Source: Clostridiales bacterium (lineage in GTDB: Bacteria > Bacillota > Clostridia > Peptostreptococcales > Anaerovoracaceae). From it: a stretch of DNA of 64,000 nt. Numbering within the stretch: position 1 is the stretch's first letter; each line of letters begins with the position of its first letter. Made by a program: the position numbers and the translations under genes. Shown in pieces: positions 25,138 to 34,358 of the stretch. The stretch is from contig QXXF01000008.1 of assembly GCA_009911365.1 (NCBI GenBank), forward strand, positions 1-64,000, given 5' to 3'. The notes beneath the pieces are model-generated. The model searched no databases, was not told the DNA's origin, and saw only the letters and a list, made by a program, of their open reading frames with translations.

Positions 25138-25227
25138 AACAAAGTCAGCTTCGCCGATTTCTTTCAGCGGCAGACTTTGTTCATATTGCGGAAATACGGC
25201 AAAGGATATTTCCTACATAAAAAAATA
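25138..25227. repeat. About 90-nt repeat element, copy A (leader of the antiporter gene)
   Basis: It begins with AACAAAGTC paired to GACTTTGTT around an inner GCCG/CGGC stem, then continues through ATATTGCGGAAATACGGCAAA to TTTCCTACATAAAAAAA. The element at 32667-32756 aligns to it over its full length with few gaps, and a degenerate third copy is at 32601-32662. It is not coding in either copy. It could be a structured RNA or a miniature mobile element; no known riboswitch consensus was recognised. Confidence 0.5.
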
Positions 25228-25261
25228 TACGTTGTTGATCACAGACTAAAGGGGAATGGGA

Positions 25262-26206
25262 ATGGAATATGTTTTATTGATCGTTGGCTTTGTGCTTCTG
25301 GTAAAGGGCGCGGATGTGTTTGTGGATGGAAGTTCGGACATTGCCCGCTATTTTGGCATTCCGTCTTTTATCATCGGGCTGACCATCGTGGCTTTTGGCA
25401 CTAGCGCGCCGGAAGCCGCTGTCAGCATCACAGCGGCAGTGAAAGGGCAAAACGGCATCGCAGTGGGGAACGTGATTGGTTCTAACATGTTCAACCTTTT
25501 GATGGTTTTAGGCGCCTGTGCGCTAGTCAAACCTTGTCCGGTGCAGCCGTCCATCTTAAAAAAGGAATACCCGCTCTCCATCGCCGCCACGGTTTTATTC
25601 ATCCTATTGGCTCTCATGGGAGTAGGCTCTGGCCAGGATTTTACCCTGTCTCAGATAGACGGATTGATCCTGCTGGCAGTCTTTATCCTGTTTGTGATCA
25701 TGACCATCCGCAAAGCAAAGCGTAATCCGGTGCGGGAATCTTTTGGCAGCCAAAAAAAGCCGTCCCTGCTGAAAGGCGTTTTGCTGTCTATTATCGGCCT
25801 TGCCGCCATTATCGTAGGCGGCCAGGTGGTGGTCAACAGTGCCAGCGCTATCGCTGCTTCCTTTGGCGTGAGCCAGACCCTTATCGGCCTGACTATCGTG
25901 GCCATTGGCACGTCTCTGCCTGAACTGGTGACCAGCATCGCCGCGGCGCTGAAAGGGGAGACGGACATTGCCGTGGGAAATGTTATCGGTTCTAATCTGT
26001 TTAATATTCTGCTTGTCCTGGGGGCATCCGTTTCCATCCATCCTATCAAAGTGGAAATGATCAACCTGTACGATGCGGGGATCCTGGTGGCGGTCAGCCT
26101 TCTGATCATGATTCCCAGCGCGGCGAAAAAAGAGATCCGCAGGGGCTGGGGCCTTTTGTTCCTTTTGCTCTATGCGGCCTACAGCTATTACATCATCATC
26201 CGCTAG
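25262..26206 (+). CDS. Calcium/sodium antiporter, CaCA family (YrbG type)
   Basis: The protein has about ten hydrophobic segments and the two inverted alpha repeats of the cation/Ca2+ exchanger family. Each contains GLTIVAFGTSAPE or GLTIVAIGTSLPE followed by GNVIGSNMFN or GNVIGSNLFN, which supply the ion-binding acidic and asparagine residues. A charged cytoplasmic loop (KAKRNPVRESFGSQKKPS) divides the halves. The start at 25262 is preferred to the ATG at 25256 because AAAGGGG lies 7 nt before it; the earlier ATG would be only 1 nt away. Length (about 314 residues) is normal for the family. It lies alone behind a strong promoter and a structured leader. Confidence 0.9.
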   Translation: MEYVLLIVGFVLLVKGADVFVDGSSDIARYFGIPSFIIGLTIVAFGTSAPEAAVSITAAVKGQNGIAVGNVIGSNMFNLLMVLGACALVKPCPVQPSILKKEYPLSIAATVLFILLALMGVGSGQDFTLSQIDGLILLAVFILFVIMTIRKAKRNPVRESFGSQKKPSLLKGVLLSIIGLAAIIVGGQVVVNSASAIAASFGVSQTLIGLTIVAIGTSLPELVTSIAAALKGETDIAVGNVIGSNLFNILLVLGASVSIHPIKVEMINLYDAGILVAVSLLIMIPSAAKKEIRRGWGLLFLLLYAAYSYYIIIR

Positions 26207-26242
26207 AACCGCAGCTACAGCATTTTTCCCTACTGATGTTAA

Positions 26243-26297
26243 AAGCACCTGAAAAAACAGGTTTTGGCGCTTTGCCTGTCCTGCTTTTCAGGTGCTT
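26243..26297. terminator. Long inverted repeat between converging genes
   Basis: AAGCACCTGAAAA (26243-26255) pairs with TTTTCAGGTGCTT (26285-26297), and inner ACAGG/CCTGT extends the stem. On the minus strand it ends with TTTT, so it probably terminates the protease gene and may also end the antiporter transcript. Confidence 0.6.
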
Positions 26298-26402
26298 GCT
26301 CATGAAGATCATTTCTGCGATCCGTTCGATCCGTTGTTTATCGCCGCTTTATGGTATGGCGCTCTTCTCTTTGCGCCGCCTTGCCGTCTTACTGCATGCC
26401 TG

Positions 26403-27596
26403 TTATTTTGCCCGCAGCAATTCTAAGGCTTTTTCCAGCTGCTCGTCTTTTTTCGTTTTCTCGTTATCCTTTACTCTGTGATCCGGCTTGACTCCCTTTT
26501 CATGGATCTGTGAGCCTTTTGGCGAAAAATACTGCGCTGTAGTGATCTTCAACGCACTGCCGTCTTTCAGCTTGGCCGTGGTTTGGATGATGCCTTTTCC
26601 AAAGGTGGTAGTGCCAATCAGGGGGTTTTTCCCTTCGTCTTTTACTGCTGCCGCCAAGACTTCTGATGTGCTGGCTGACTTATCATTGATCAACAGAGCA
26701 TAGGGCATGTCCAGTTTTTCTTCATCTGACTTGATGTATTGCTTGCTGCCCTTTTGATCTTCTAAATAAGTGATGGTACCCTTTCCCAACAGCGTGTCCG
26801 CGATTTCAATGCCTGGATCCAAGATCCCGCCGCTGTTATCCCGCAGATCGATCACGAAACGCTTCGCGCCTTTCTTCTTTAGCGCAGCCACAGCCTTGTC
26901 AAAATCCTCTGCTGTGTGAGCTTCAAAGGCGGATATTTTGATATACCCAATATTGTCATCCAACGCTTTGCTTTCTACTGACTGATCGATGATCTGTTGC
27001 CTTGTCATCTGAAAATCCATGTTCTTTCCATCCCGCTGGCAAGTGACTATCACCTTTGTCCCTGCGGGTCCTTTTATGGCAGCGCTCAGCTCGTTCATGG
27101 AATCGTACGTTTTTCCGTCCACTTTCAGAATAAAGTCTTCAGCCTTAATCCCGGCTTTTTCCGCAGGAGAGTCCGGCGTTGTCTGGACAACGACATAGTT
27201 CCCTCTTTCATCCTGGGTAAACACCACGCCCACACCTTCAAATTCGCCAGTAGTGCTGTCTTCCCACGAAGTGTATTCTTCGCTGGTCATATAGGTGGAA
27301 TACGGATCCCCTAGCCCAGCCATCAGTCCTTTGTACATGCCGGTTTCCAGGTCTTCTGCCTTTGGCTTTTTGTAATAGCTGGCGATAACAGAATCATAGA
27401 TCCCATTCAGCTTGGAATAGCGCTGATGCAGCTGCTGGTAGTATTGGTAATCCGTGTTGGACACAGTAGCCATGCCTCCCAGAATCCCTTTTTGCACTAG
27501 CAGCATGCCTCCCAGCGTGATGCCGCATCCGATCAAAATCCCGATCAGCAAGAGCATGGTCATTTCTTTTTTCTTTGTTTTCATGGTTTCCCCCAT
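26403..27596 (-). CDS. S41-family C-terminal processing protease (CtpA/CtpB)
   Basis: The 397-residue protein has a membrane-anchoring N-terminal helix (LLLIGILIGCGITLGGMLL). A PDZ domain follows (about 110-190), with GVGVVFTQDERGNYVVVQTTPDSPAEKAGIK. The S41 protease core contains GYIKISAF, FVIDLRDNSGG, the nucleophile region KSASTSEVLAAAVKD and the lysine region TTFGKGIIQT. Proteases of this type act outside the membrane, as in signalling or wall-protein turnover. MKTKKK at 27584 has GGGGGAAACC in front and may be the true start. The gene follows recJ and the M23/FtsEX cluster on the same strand, so it probably belongs to a cell-envelope operon. Confidence 0.9.
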   Translation of the reverse strand: MGETMKTKKKEMTMLLLIGILIGCGITLGGMLLVQKGILGGMATVSNTDYQYYQQLHQRYSKLNGIYDSVIASYYKKPKAEDLETGMYKGLMAGLGDPYSTYMTSEEYTSWEDSTTGEFEGVGVVFTQDERGNYVVVQTTPDSPAEKAGIKAEDFILKVDGKTYDSMNELSAAIKGPAGTKVIVTCQRDGKNMDFQMTRQQIIDQSVESKALDDNIGYIKISAFEAHTAEDFDKAVAALKKKGAKRFVIDLRDNSGGILDPGIEIADTLLGKGTITYLEDQKGSKQYIKSDEEKLDMPYALLINDKSASTSEVLAAAVKDEGKNPLIGTTTFGKGIIQTTAKLKDGSALKITTAQYFSPKGSQIHEKGVKPDHRVKDNEKTKKDEQLEKALELLRAK

Positions 27597-27652
27597 TTCC
27601 GCTTTCTTTCATCATCGCGCATGATTTGGCGCGCTTTGTTTGTTCCATCCCA

Positions 27653-29287
27653 TCATACCATGGATCCCACTGTGAACCGGACGCTTTTCTTCCCTCTCCA
27701 CTCCTGAAAATCGACAGTTCCCGTCAAGTCCACAGGCTGATCTCCATAAATCATTGACTCATAATCCTTTGCTCTGTTGAAAAGCACGCATTCAACGCCA
27801 TACCCATCTCCGCAGGCAGCAAGGAACCGAATGTGTCTGCCATCGCCCATGGGCTGCTGCCGAGACAGCACCGCACGCTCTAATAAGAACAATGGCTTTG
27901 GATTTTTGCTGCCAAAAGGTGCCAGGCAGTCCAGGCTTTCTGCGAGGTCTAGGGTGACCTGATTGCCTTCCAAGGCCATGTCCGGCAGCGGAGTCTGCTG
28001 AAACAGGTCAGGATCCTCCCGCAGGGCCTGCTCCATATCCGCTTCTAAAACTTGCTCTAAGATCGGGAAATTAGTCTTCTCCATCGTAAAGCCACAAGCG
28101 CTCTCATGGCCGCCAAACCTCAGGAACAATTCTTCGTGGGATTTCAGCAGCTGGTACAAATGGACACCTGGAACGCTCCGGCCTGTTCCCTTTAGGTATT
28201 CACCAAAAGGAGTCAGCAGGATTACCGGCCGTTCGTACTGTTCTTTCAGTTTTCCTGCCACAATCCCCGCGATGCCTTCATGCACCTCTTCTGCGTATAC
28301 GATCGGGAATTTTCGTTCTGACAAATGCTCCTCGATCAGTTCCTTGCATAAGTCAAAAGCTTGTTCCTGCAATTTTTTCCGCTGCTGGTTGCATGTGATC
28401 AGCTGGTCCGTATATTGACTGATTTTATTTGGTTCCCGCACCAGCATGAGCCATGCGGCTACTGACGCGTCTCCGATGCGCCCTGCTGCGTTCAAATGAG
28501 GCGCGATGCCGTAAGAAATATTGTCTGAGCTGAGTTTCTCTCTGTCAAAGGAAATCTTCTCGATCAGCGCAGCCAGCCCCGGACGCAGGCCGCTGGCAAT
28601 GATACGGATCCCGTGCTTCACCAGTGTCCTGTTTTCATCCAGCAGGGGCACGATGTCCGCAATGGTCCCCAACGCCACCAGGTCTAAGGTCCGGTTGAGC
28701 GCAGCCTTGGGAAGTCCGGCCTTTTTTTGGATGCCCTGCGCTAATTTGAACGCCACGCCGCAGCCTGCCAGTCCATCAAAGGGATACGCACTGTCAGCTC
28801 GCTTTGGATTGATCAACAAACAGTCCGCCCGCACGTCCGTGATGCTGTGGTGATCCGTTACCAGCACTTCCATCCCCAGTTCCTTTGCCAATTCCACCTC
28901 TTCAAAGGAAACACTGCCACAGTCCACAGTCAGCAACACATCCGCGCCGCCAGCCCTGATTTTTTTCACAGCTTCCATGTTCAGCCCATAGCCTTCATCG
29001 AACCTGGAAGGAATATAAAACTCAATCCGCTCTGTGAGGTTTCGCAAAAACTCCATCAAAATACTGACAGAAGTGATCCCATCAGCATCGTAATCACCGT
29101 AAATACAGATTTTTTTCTGATCCTGTACTGCCTGTAAGATGAAATCCACCCCTGCCTCCAAATCTGGAAGTAGGAATGGATCATATGTTTTCTGTGGTTT
29201 TTCCGATAAAAATTCACGGATTTCCTCTTCACCGGAAACGCCTCTTTTTTTAAGCAGTTCTTCAATGATCGGATGAATCTCTTTCAT
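27653..29287 (-). CDS. recJ: Single-stranded-DNA-specific exonuclease RecJ
   Basis: The 544-residue protein carries the DHH-family motifs expected for RecJ: ICIYGDYDADGITSV, LTVDCGS and LVTDHHSIT in the N-terminal half. The DHHA1 region (HLNAAGRIGDA ... GIAGIVAGKLKEQY ... RSVPGVHLYQLL ... FGGHESACGFT) lies in the middle. A C-terminal OB-like part ends with FQEWRGKKSVRFTVG. RecJ is a 5'-3' exonuclease used in recombination and mismatch repair. The size is normal. It lies between the M23 peptidase gene and the Ctp gene on the same strand with short gaps. Confidence 0.95.
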   Translation of the reverse strand: MKEIHPIIEELLKKRGVSGEEEIREFLSEKPQKTYDPFLLPDLEAGVDFILQAVQDQKKICIYGDYDADGITSVSILMEFLRNLTERIEFYIPSRFDEGYGLNMEAVKKIRAGGADVLLTVDCGSVSFEEVELAKELGMEVLVTDHHSITDVRADCLLINPKRADSAYPFDGLAGCGVAFKLAQGIQKKAGLPKAALNRTLDLVALGTIADIVPLLDENRTLVKHGIRIIASGLRPGLAALIEKISFDREKLSSDNISYGIAPHLNAAGRIGDASVAAWLMLVREPNKISQYTDQLITCNQQRKKLQEQAFDLCKELIEEHLSERKFPIVYAEEVHEGIAGIVAGKLKEQYERPVILLTPFGEYLKGTGRSVPGVHLYQLLKSHEELFLRFGGHESACGFTMEKTNFPILEQVLEADMEQALREDPDLFQQTPLPDMALEGNQVTLDLAESLDCLAPFGSKNPKPLFLLERAVLSRQQPMGDGRHIRFLAACGDGYGVECVLFNRAKDYESMIYGDQPVDLTGTVDFQEWRGKKSVRFTVGSMV

Positions 29288-29300
29288 TGATTAATGCTCC

Positions 29301-30611
29301 TTATAAGTAATTCCATGGATTCACGTCATTTCCATAGCTGTTGCCGCCTTTGCGAACTTCAAAGTGAAGATGGTTTCCTGTCGAACTTCCTGTGCTTCCG
29401 ATCTTGGCTACGGTCTGCCCTCTGGAAACCTTTTTCCCTGAACCTACCACAAGGCTGCTGTTATGTGCGTAAAGGGTGTACAAAGTGCTGCTGTGGCGGA
29501 TGATGACCGCGTTTCCATAGCTGCCCAAATACCCAGCATAAATTACAGTGCCGCTGTCAGCCGCTTTCACAGATGTCCCATATGGTGCTGGGATATCGAT
29601 CCCTGTATGCTTTTCTCTGCCATGGAATGGGCAGATCCTCCAGCCATAATTGGATGAAATCCTCGTGTGTCCTGGAACAGGCCATGTGAACCCGCCACCA
29701 GAGCTGCCGCCGGAAGAACTGTCACCCTTGTCCGAGCTGTTGTCAGAAGAACCTCCGCTGTCACCGCCTGTGGAATTTCCGCTGTTCCCATTGCTGTTAT
29801 TATTTCCATTCTGCGCCTGCTGTTGCTGCTGCTTTTGCTGTCTCTCCCGCTCTTCTCGTTCCTTCCGCTCTCGTTCTTCCCGCTCCCTTGCCTTTCGCTC
29901 TTCTTCCTGAATAATGGCCATGATGTGGTCCGCTTCTGCGTTCAAGTCTTGGATGTTGTCCTGGCGGGCTTCATTGCTAGCTGCCACATTGGCCTTCTTC
30001 TTTGAAACTTCGCTTTTATTCGCTGTCAGCTGCGCCTGTTTTTCCGCTTCCCGCTGTTTTTGGGAGCTGAGCTGGCTCTGCAGGCGGTCCAGCTCTTCTT
30101 TTTTCTCTTTGACTACTTTATAATCGTCTTTTAAGTCAGCCAGGACTTCTTTATCACTGGCATGAACCTTCTGCACCATATCGATGTTGCTGATGAATTC
30201 CGATATGCTGCCGGAACCCAGCAGCACGTCTAAAAAGCCGATAGAACCATTTTTGTACATGGTCCTAAGACGAAGGTTCAGATTCGTGTCTTGGGAGTCG
30301 ATGCTTTCCTGGGCTTGTTTCAGCTCTTCCTTGGCAACGGCTATTTTTCCCTCTGTGTCCGAAATCTGAGACTGCAAAGCGGCTACTTGGTTTTCCACTG
30401 CGCTGATCTTCGTCTCCAGTCCCTGGATCTCCTGTGCCAAACTTTGTTCTTCCGCTTTTCCCTGTTTCAGCTTTTCCTTTTCCTGCTCGATTTGCTGCTG
30501 CACCTGATTGTAGTCCTGGCGCCCCACCTGTGCCGCGTAAACCGCACCTGTGCCCCATAGCATGGTAAATGTCAGGACCAAAGCAATAATCATCATTATC
30601 TTTTTTCGCAT
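29301..30611 (-). CDS. EnvC-like murein hydrolase activator/peptidase with coiled coil and M23 domain
   Basis: The start at 30611 (MRKKIMM) has AGGAGG 9 nt upstream; the frame also has an ATG at 30632. The 436-residue product has a signal peptide ending VYAAQ and a long coiled coil (about 30-250, Gln/Glu/Lys-rich with RLRTMYKNGSIGFLDVLLGS). A Gln/Asn/Ser/Gly linker leads to an LytM/M23 domain (about 315-435) with GREKHTGIDI and STGNHLHFEV, which hold the zinc-binding residues. The architecture is that of EnvC and CwlO-like partners of FtsEX; ftsX and ftsE lie directly upstream on the same strand. Because the HxxxD and HLHFE residues are kept, it is probably a true endopeptidase rather than only an activator. 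Confidence 0.9.
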   Translation of the reverse strand: MRKKIMMIIALVLTFTMLWGTGAVYAAQVGRQDYNQVQQQIEQEKEKLKQGKAEEQSLAQEIQGLETKISAVENQVAALQSQISDTEGKIAVAKEELKQAQESIDSQDTNLNLRLRTMYKNGSIGFLDVLLGSGSISEFISNIDMVQKVHASDKEVLADLKDDYKVVKEKKEELDRLQSQLSSQKQREAEKQAQLTANKSEVSKKKANVAASNEARQDNIQDLNAEADHIMAIIQEEERKAREREERERKEREERERQQKQQQQQAQNGNNNSNGNSGNSTGGDSGGSSDNSSDKGDSSSGGSSGGGFTWPVPGHTRISSNYGWRICPFHGREKHTGIDIPAPYGTSVKAADSGTVIYAGYLGSYGNAVIIRHSSTLYTLYAHNSSLVVGSGKKVSRGQTVAKIGSTGSSTGNHLHFEVRKGGNSYGNDVNPWNYL

Positions 30612-30624
30612 AAACCGCTTCCTC

Positions 30625-31518
30625 CTAAGCATCCAAAAATTTTCTCATTGAAATAATACTGCCGCAGGCACCAATGCTGATACCCAATGCCGCGAAAATC
30701 CAAACCAAATTGTATATCAAAAATTCCATAGGCACCATCGGGGTGGATAGGATGAGGAACACATCTTGTCCGATCATATCGATGACTTTTTCGTAAAGCA
30801 CCGCACAGATGCCTACTGAAATCCCCGCGGACAGCAGCCCAATGATGATGCCTTCTGCCAAAAATGGCCCCCGTATGAACCAGTTCGTAGCCCCCACGTA
30901 CTTCATGATGCTGATTTCCCTAGCTCTATTGAACACTGTCAGTTTGATGGTATTGGACACCACCACGATGGATACTACGATCAGAAAGATCATCACAATG
31001 ATGGCCGCCATTTGAATAAACTTGGTAGCGTTCATCAATTTGTCCACTGTTTCTTTATAATACTTGACATCCTCCACGCCTTCCAAGGTTCCTGCTTTTT
31101 CCGCGACATCATTGGCAGCCTCCAGGCTGCTAATTTTAATGATCAGCGAATTTGGCAGAGGGTTCTCGGCCAAGGAATCCAATAGATATCCGCTCTCGCC
31201 CCATCTTGCCTGCAATTCCGCCATAGCCTGATCTTTTGTTCGGTACAGAACCTCGTCCACGCCGTTTTCCCCCTGAAGGGTCAGGACCATGCTCTGGGCC
31301 TGCTCTTCTGTGGTCGTGTCCAGCAGGAACACCTCGATAGAATCGTAATCCTGCCTGATCATGGTGGCGGCGGTATTGATGTTGATCACAATAATAAAGA
31401 ACAATCCCAAAATCAGGAGCATGGCTGTGATGGCGAACACAGAGGCCACAGTCATCGCTCTGTTTCGGAACACTTGCTGAAACGCTTGCTTCAGCGTATA
31501 GAAAAAACGTCTGATCAT
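30625..31518 (-). CDS. ftsX: Cell-division ABC transporter permease FtsX
   Basis: The 297-residue protein has the four-helix layout of FtsX: one N-terminal helix (MTVASVFAITAMLLILGLFFIIVI) and three C-terminal ones. An extracellular loop (about 55-165) includes VFLLDTTTEEQAQSM, LAENPLPNSLIIKI and VEDVKYYKETVDKL. It works with FtsE to control cell-wall hydrolysis at division. Only 2 nt separate it from ftsE, and the M23 gene follows, so this is the usual ftsE-ftsX-hydrolase order. Confidence 0.95.
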   Translation of the reverse strand: MIRRFFYTLKQAFQQVFRNRAMTVASVFAITAMLLILGLFFIIVININTAATMIRQDYDSIEVFLLDTTTEEQAQSMVLTLQGENGVDEVLYRTKDQAMAELQARWGESGYLLDSLAENPLPNSLIIKISSLEAANDVAEKAGTLEGVEDVKYYKETVDKLMNATKFIQMAAIIVMIFLIVVSIVVVSNTIKLTVFNRAREISIMKYVGATNWFIRGPFLAEGIIIGLLSAGISVGICAVLYEKVIDMIGQDVFLILSTPMVPMEFLIYNLVWIFAALGISIGACGSIISMRKFLDA

Positions 31519-31520
31519 GC

Positions 31521-32291
31521 CTATAACTCTCCCTTTTTCTCTTTCTCAGTGAATACTCGCCTGTGCTGAAGGGTGTCCATGGTCACTTCCGTGCCTTCCA
31601 GTTGAGCAAGGGTGGCTTCCAGCCCGTACAGGCCGACATCGTCCCTTACGATCTTCCCTTTTTCAATGCCAATTACTCGCTTGTTCATTTTGTCTACGAT
31701 ATCCTTCGCATGGGTGACCATCACCACTGTTGTCCCCCGCATATTGATTTCATCTAGGATTTGCATGATTTCCCACGCTGTGTCAGGATCCAGATTGCCG
31801 GTAGGCTCGTCCGCGATCAGGATCATGGGATTGTTGGCCAGCGCTCTGGCAATAGCCACTCTCTGCTGTTCTCCCGCAGAGAGTTCGTTGGGATATTTCT
31901 TTGCCTTGCTTTCGATGCCCACTACTTTCAAAAGCTGCGGCACTTGCCTGCGTATCTTTTTTCTAGGCGCATGGACGATCTCCATGGCAAAGGCCACGTT
32001 TTCAAACACGGTTTTCTTTGGCAGCAGACGGAAATCCTGAAAAACGATGCCCACGTCTCTTCTCAGGCTTGGAATTTGTCTGTTGGAAAACCGGGTCACA
32101 TCTTTGTCCATGACTTTGATCTTCCCCTTGTCCGCGCTGATCTCCTTTAAGATCAATTTGACAAACGTGGATTTTCCTGCTCCGCTGGGTCCCACTAGAA
32201 AGACGAATTCCCCTTTATTTATTTTTACACTGACATTTTCAAGGCCTATGTTTGATTTGTAATGCTTTGTGACATTTTCAAAAATGATCAT
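31521..32291 (-). CDS. ftsE: Cell-division ABC transporter ATPase FtsE
   Basis: The ATG at 32291 (MIIFENVTKHYKSN) has AAAGGGG 10 nt upstream, so the 28 earlier codons of the open frame are rejected. The 256-residue product has Walker A VGPSGAGKSTF, signature ELSAGEQQRVAIARA and Walker B MILIADEPTGNLD, with the FtsE-type start. The C-terminal tail of about 30 residues (GLYGLEATLAQLEGTEVTMDTLQHRR) is a little longer than in the usual 225-230-residue FtsE. A TTGAAA-17-TAAACT promoter-like pair lies upstream at about 32379-32420. Confidence 0.95.
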   Translation of the reverse strand: MIIFENVTKHYKSNIGLENVSVKINKGEFVFLVGPSGAGKSTFVKLILKEISADKGKIKVMDKDVTRFSNRQIPSLRRDVGIVFQDFRLLPKKTVFENVAFAMEIVHAPRKKIRRQVPQLLKVVGIESKAKKYPNELSAGEQQRVAIARALANNPMILIADEPTGNLDPDTAWEIMQILDEINMRGTTVVMVTHAKDIVDKMNKRVIGIEKGKIVRDDVGLYGLEATLAQLEGTEVTMDTLQHRRVFTEKEKKGEL

Positions 32292-32600
32292 TTCTGCCAA
32301 GCCCCTTTCCCTTTCTTGCGTGCAGCCTTGTCTTGAACATGGACGCGCGATCGATGGCAAGCAACTTTTAAACATGCTTTAGTTTACTATAGTTTGCCTT
32401 GCTTTTCAAACAAATATCGCTAATATTCCTCAAAACGCTACAATTTTATCATTTGCAAGTGAAGAGTATGTGATAGGAGAAATCACTGCGATTCCTTTTG
32501 TTTTATTTTCTGGAAACTGCGTCCATCAACACGTTAATAATACCATTAATTACATTTTATGTCAATTTCTTTTGTCGAAAAATCTTGCTTGCCTTCTCTG

Positions 32601-32756
32601 TTTCTTTTTCAGCGGCGGACCTTGTTACTATGACAAAAATAGTCCAAGCAATAGTTTCCGCATCAGAACAAGATCAGCTGCACCGATTCTCTTTCAGCAG
32701 TAGACCCTGTTGATATTCCAGAAATATCGCAAACCATATTTCCTACATATAAAAAA
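32601..32756. repeat. About 90-nt repeat element, copies B (32667-32756) and C (32601-32662)
   Basis: Copy B aligns with the element at 25138-25227 along its length (AACAAGATCAGC, CGATTCTCTTTCAGCAG, GAAATATCGCAAA, TTTCCTACATATAAAAAA). Copy C is a degenerate version (TTTCTTTTTCAGCGGCGGAC, CTTGTTACTATGAC, TTTCCGCAT) placed head to tail before it. They fill most of the 492-bp gap between ftsE and the PrcB-domain gene; the rest of that gap shows no gene. Confidence 0.5.
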
Positions 32757-32795
32757 GAGATGCTGTCCGCGGGTCCGCGGCGTATCCGCATCTCT
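32756..32795 (-). terminator. Rho-independent terminator of the PrcB-domain gene
   Basis: AGAGATGC (32756-32763) pairs with GCATCTCT (32788-32795), with an inner CCGCGG. On the minus strand it ends in a run of six T, so it should end transcription of the gene at 32868-33350. It could also work weakly in the other direction. Confidence 0.7.
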
Positions 32796-32867
32796 CTTTG
32801 AAAAGCGATGAACCGTGTTTATCAGGTTTTCCCAAGGGTGTCAGCGTGTTTTTAGCCATGCGCCCGT

Positions 32868-33350
32868 CTACTCTTCGTACTGGATTCGCAGTTCGATCTC
32901 ATCTGGTAGCTTTGTCAAGTCTGTTTCCGCTACTTTCACTGGATAGGTAATGACCTGGGCTAGGGCTTTTCCTTTTTCCGGATCTTCAAAGTCCGCGTAG
33001 ACTACCAAATTGTGCTTTCCATCCTTTTCTTCCAGCTTCATTTTATCGATTTCCAATCCGAACCCGGAAGTAGGCTTTTCACCTCTGGTGACAATCACAT
33101 AGATTTTGTCTTCCACCACGCAGGCCAATGCCCGTTCCAAGCTCCTGTACTCTGGGATCACCTGGCTGGAGATATCCTGGGGTATTTTGTTTTCGCTCAA
33201 TGTTTTAAACTCCACCTTTTTGTCACCCTTTAATAAACTGACCGCCGCAAGTCCTGCCGCTAAAGTCGCGATGACCGCAAGTACCGCGATGACTACGAAC
33301 TTCTTTTTCACCGGTTTCCGTATCTTTTTTTCTTTCTCTCCCAAAACCAA
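32868..33350 (-). CDS. Membrane-anchored PrcB-C-terminal-domain protein
   Basis: The 160-residue protein has a basic cytoplasmic start (EKEKKIRKPVKKK), one transmembrane helix (about 18-40) and an extracellular beta-rich domain. That domain contains YVIVTRGEKPTSGFGLEIDKMKLEE, the pattern of the PrcB C-terminal domain (PF14343), including the G(E/Q)KPTGGY-like motif. The family is often found in spirochaetes and Firmicutes near proteases and may act as a chaperone or inhibitor for surface proteolysis; its role here is unknown. The gene is followed by a good terminator and preceded by the transketolase pair. Confidence 0.75.
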   Translation of the reverse strand: MVLGEKEKKIRKPVKKKFVVIAVLAVIATLAAGLAAVSLLKGDKKVEFKTLSENKIPQDISSQVIPEYRSLERALACVVEDKIYVIVTRGEKPTSGFGLEIDKMKLEEKDGKHNLVVYADFEDPEKGKALAQVITYPVKVAETDLTKLPDEIELRIQYEE

Positions 33351-33422
33351 AACTCCCTTCTGTTTCGTTTATAATTAAACCTATTCAAGAAGGGAGCTTG
33401 TTATTACAATTTTTAAGCCTGG

Positions 33423-34358
33423 TTATTTCAAGGATTTTACAGCCGCTATGATCTTCTCGGCTGTCATGCCGTATTTTTTCTTCAGTTCGTCCGGCTTTCC
33501 AGATTCTCCAAAGGTGTCCTGCTGCCCTACGAAAGCCATTTTCGCAGGTGCCTGCTGGGCAATGACTTCCGCCACCGCGCTTCCCAGGCCGCCGATCACA
33601 GAGTGTTCCTCCGCAGTAACGATTTTTCCTGTTTCCTTTGCGGCTTTGATCAAGATGTCTTTGTCAATGGGCTTGATAGTATGAATGTCGATGACCCGAG
33701 CGTCGATGCCCTCTTTTGCCAGATCTTCAGCTGCTGTCATGGCTTCGCTCACCATGATCCCTGTAGCCACGATGGTCACGTCACTTCCGTCCCGCAGACA
33801 GTTTCCTTTTCCTAAGGTGATGTCCGCCGCTTCATTGTAAAAGATTGGCACTGCGGCTCTCCCCAGCCTGATGTAGCAAGGGCCATTCATGGAAATGGCT
33901 TGTTCCAAAAGCTTTCCAGCGGAAACGCCATCAGATGGATTAATAACTGTCATGCCCGGGATGGTCCTCATGAGAGCAAGGTCTTCAAAGGTCTGGTGGC
34001 TGGCTCCATCTTCACCTACTGTGATCCCTGCGTGAGTGGCGCAGATCTTTACGTTGGCATTTGTGTAGCCGATGGAATTTCTGATGATCTCGAAGGCTCT
34101 GCCTGCCGCAAACATGGCGAAAGTGCTGGCGCATACGGTTTTCCCCGATAACGCCAGGCCAGTAGCCGCTCCATAAAGGTTCTGTTCCGCGATTCCCATG
34201 TTGAAAAACCGTTCCGGATACGCGCCGCCGAATTCCGCAGTCATCGTGGATTTGGAAAGGTCCGCATCCATGACTACTAAGTTTTCATATTTCGCACCTA
34301 GTTCTACCAGCTTTTTTCCATAAGCCTGTCTTGTTGCCATTTTTTCTGCCATTACCAT
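33423..34358 (-). CDS. Transketolase, C-terminal subunit
   Basis: The 311-residue protein contains the pyrimidine-binding and C-terminal domains of transketolase (MVMAEKMATRQAYGKKLVELG, MGIAEQNLYGAATGLAL, THAGITVGEDGASHQTFEDLALMRTIPGM, VTAEEHSVIGGLGSAVAEV). It needs the N-terminal subunit encoded at 34352-35170, with which its start overlaps by 7 nt, so the two are translationally coupled. Split transketolases are common in anaerobic Firmicutes and supply pentose phosphates. Confidence 0.95.
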   Translation of the reverse strand: MVMAEKMATRQAYGKKLVELGAKYENLVVMDADLSKSTMTAEFGGAYPERFFNMGIAEQNLYGAATGLALSGKTVCASTFAMFAAGRAFEIIRNSIGYTNANVKICATHAGITVGEDGASHQTFEDLALMRTIPGMTVINPSDGVSAGKLLEQAISMNGPCYIRLGRAAVPIFYNEAADITLGKGNCLRDGSDVTIVATGIMVSEAMTAAEDLAKEGIDARVIDIHTIKPIDKDILIKAAKETGKIVTAEEHSVIGGLGSAVAEVIAQQAPAKMAFVGQQDTFGESGKPDELKKKYGMTAEKIIAAVKSLK

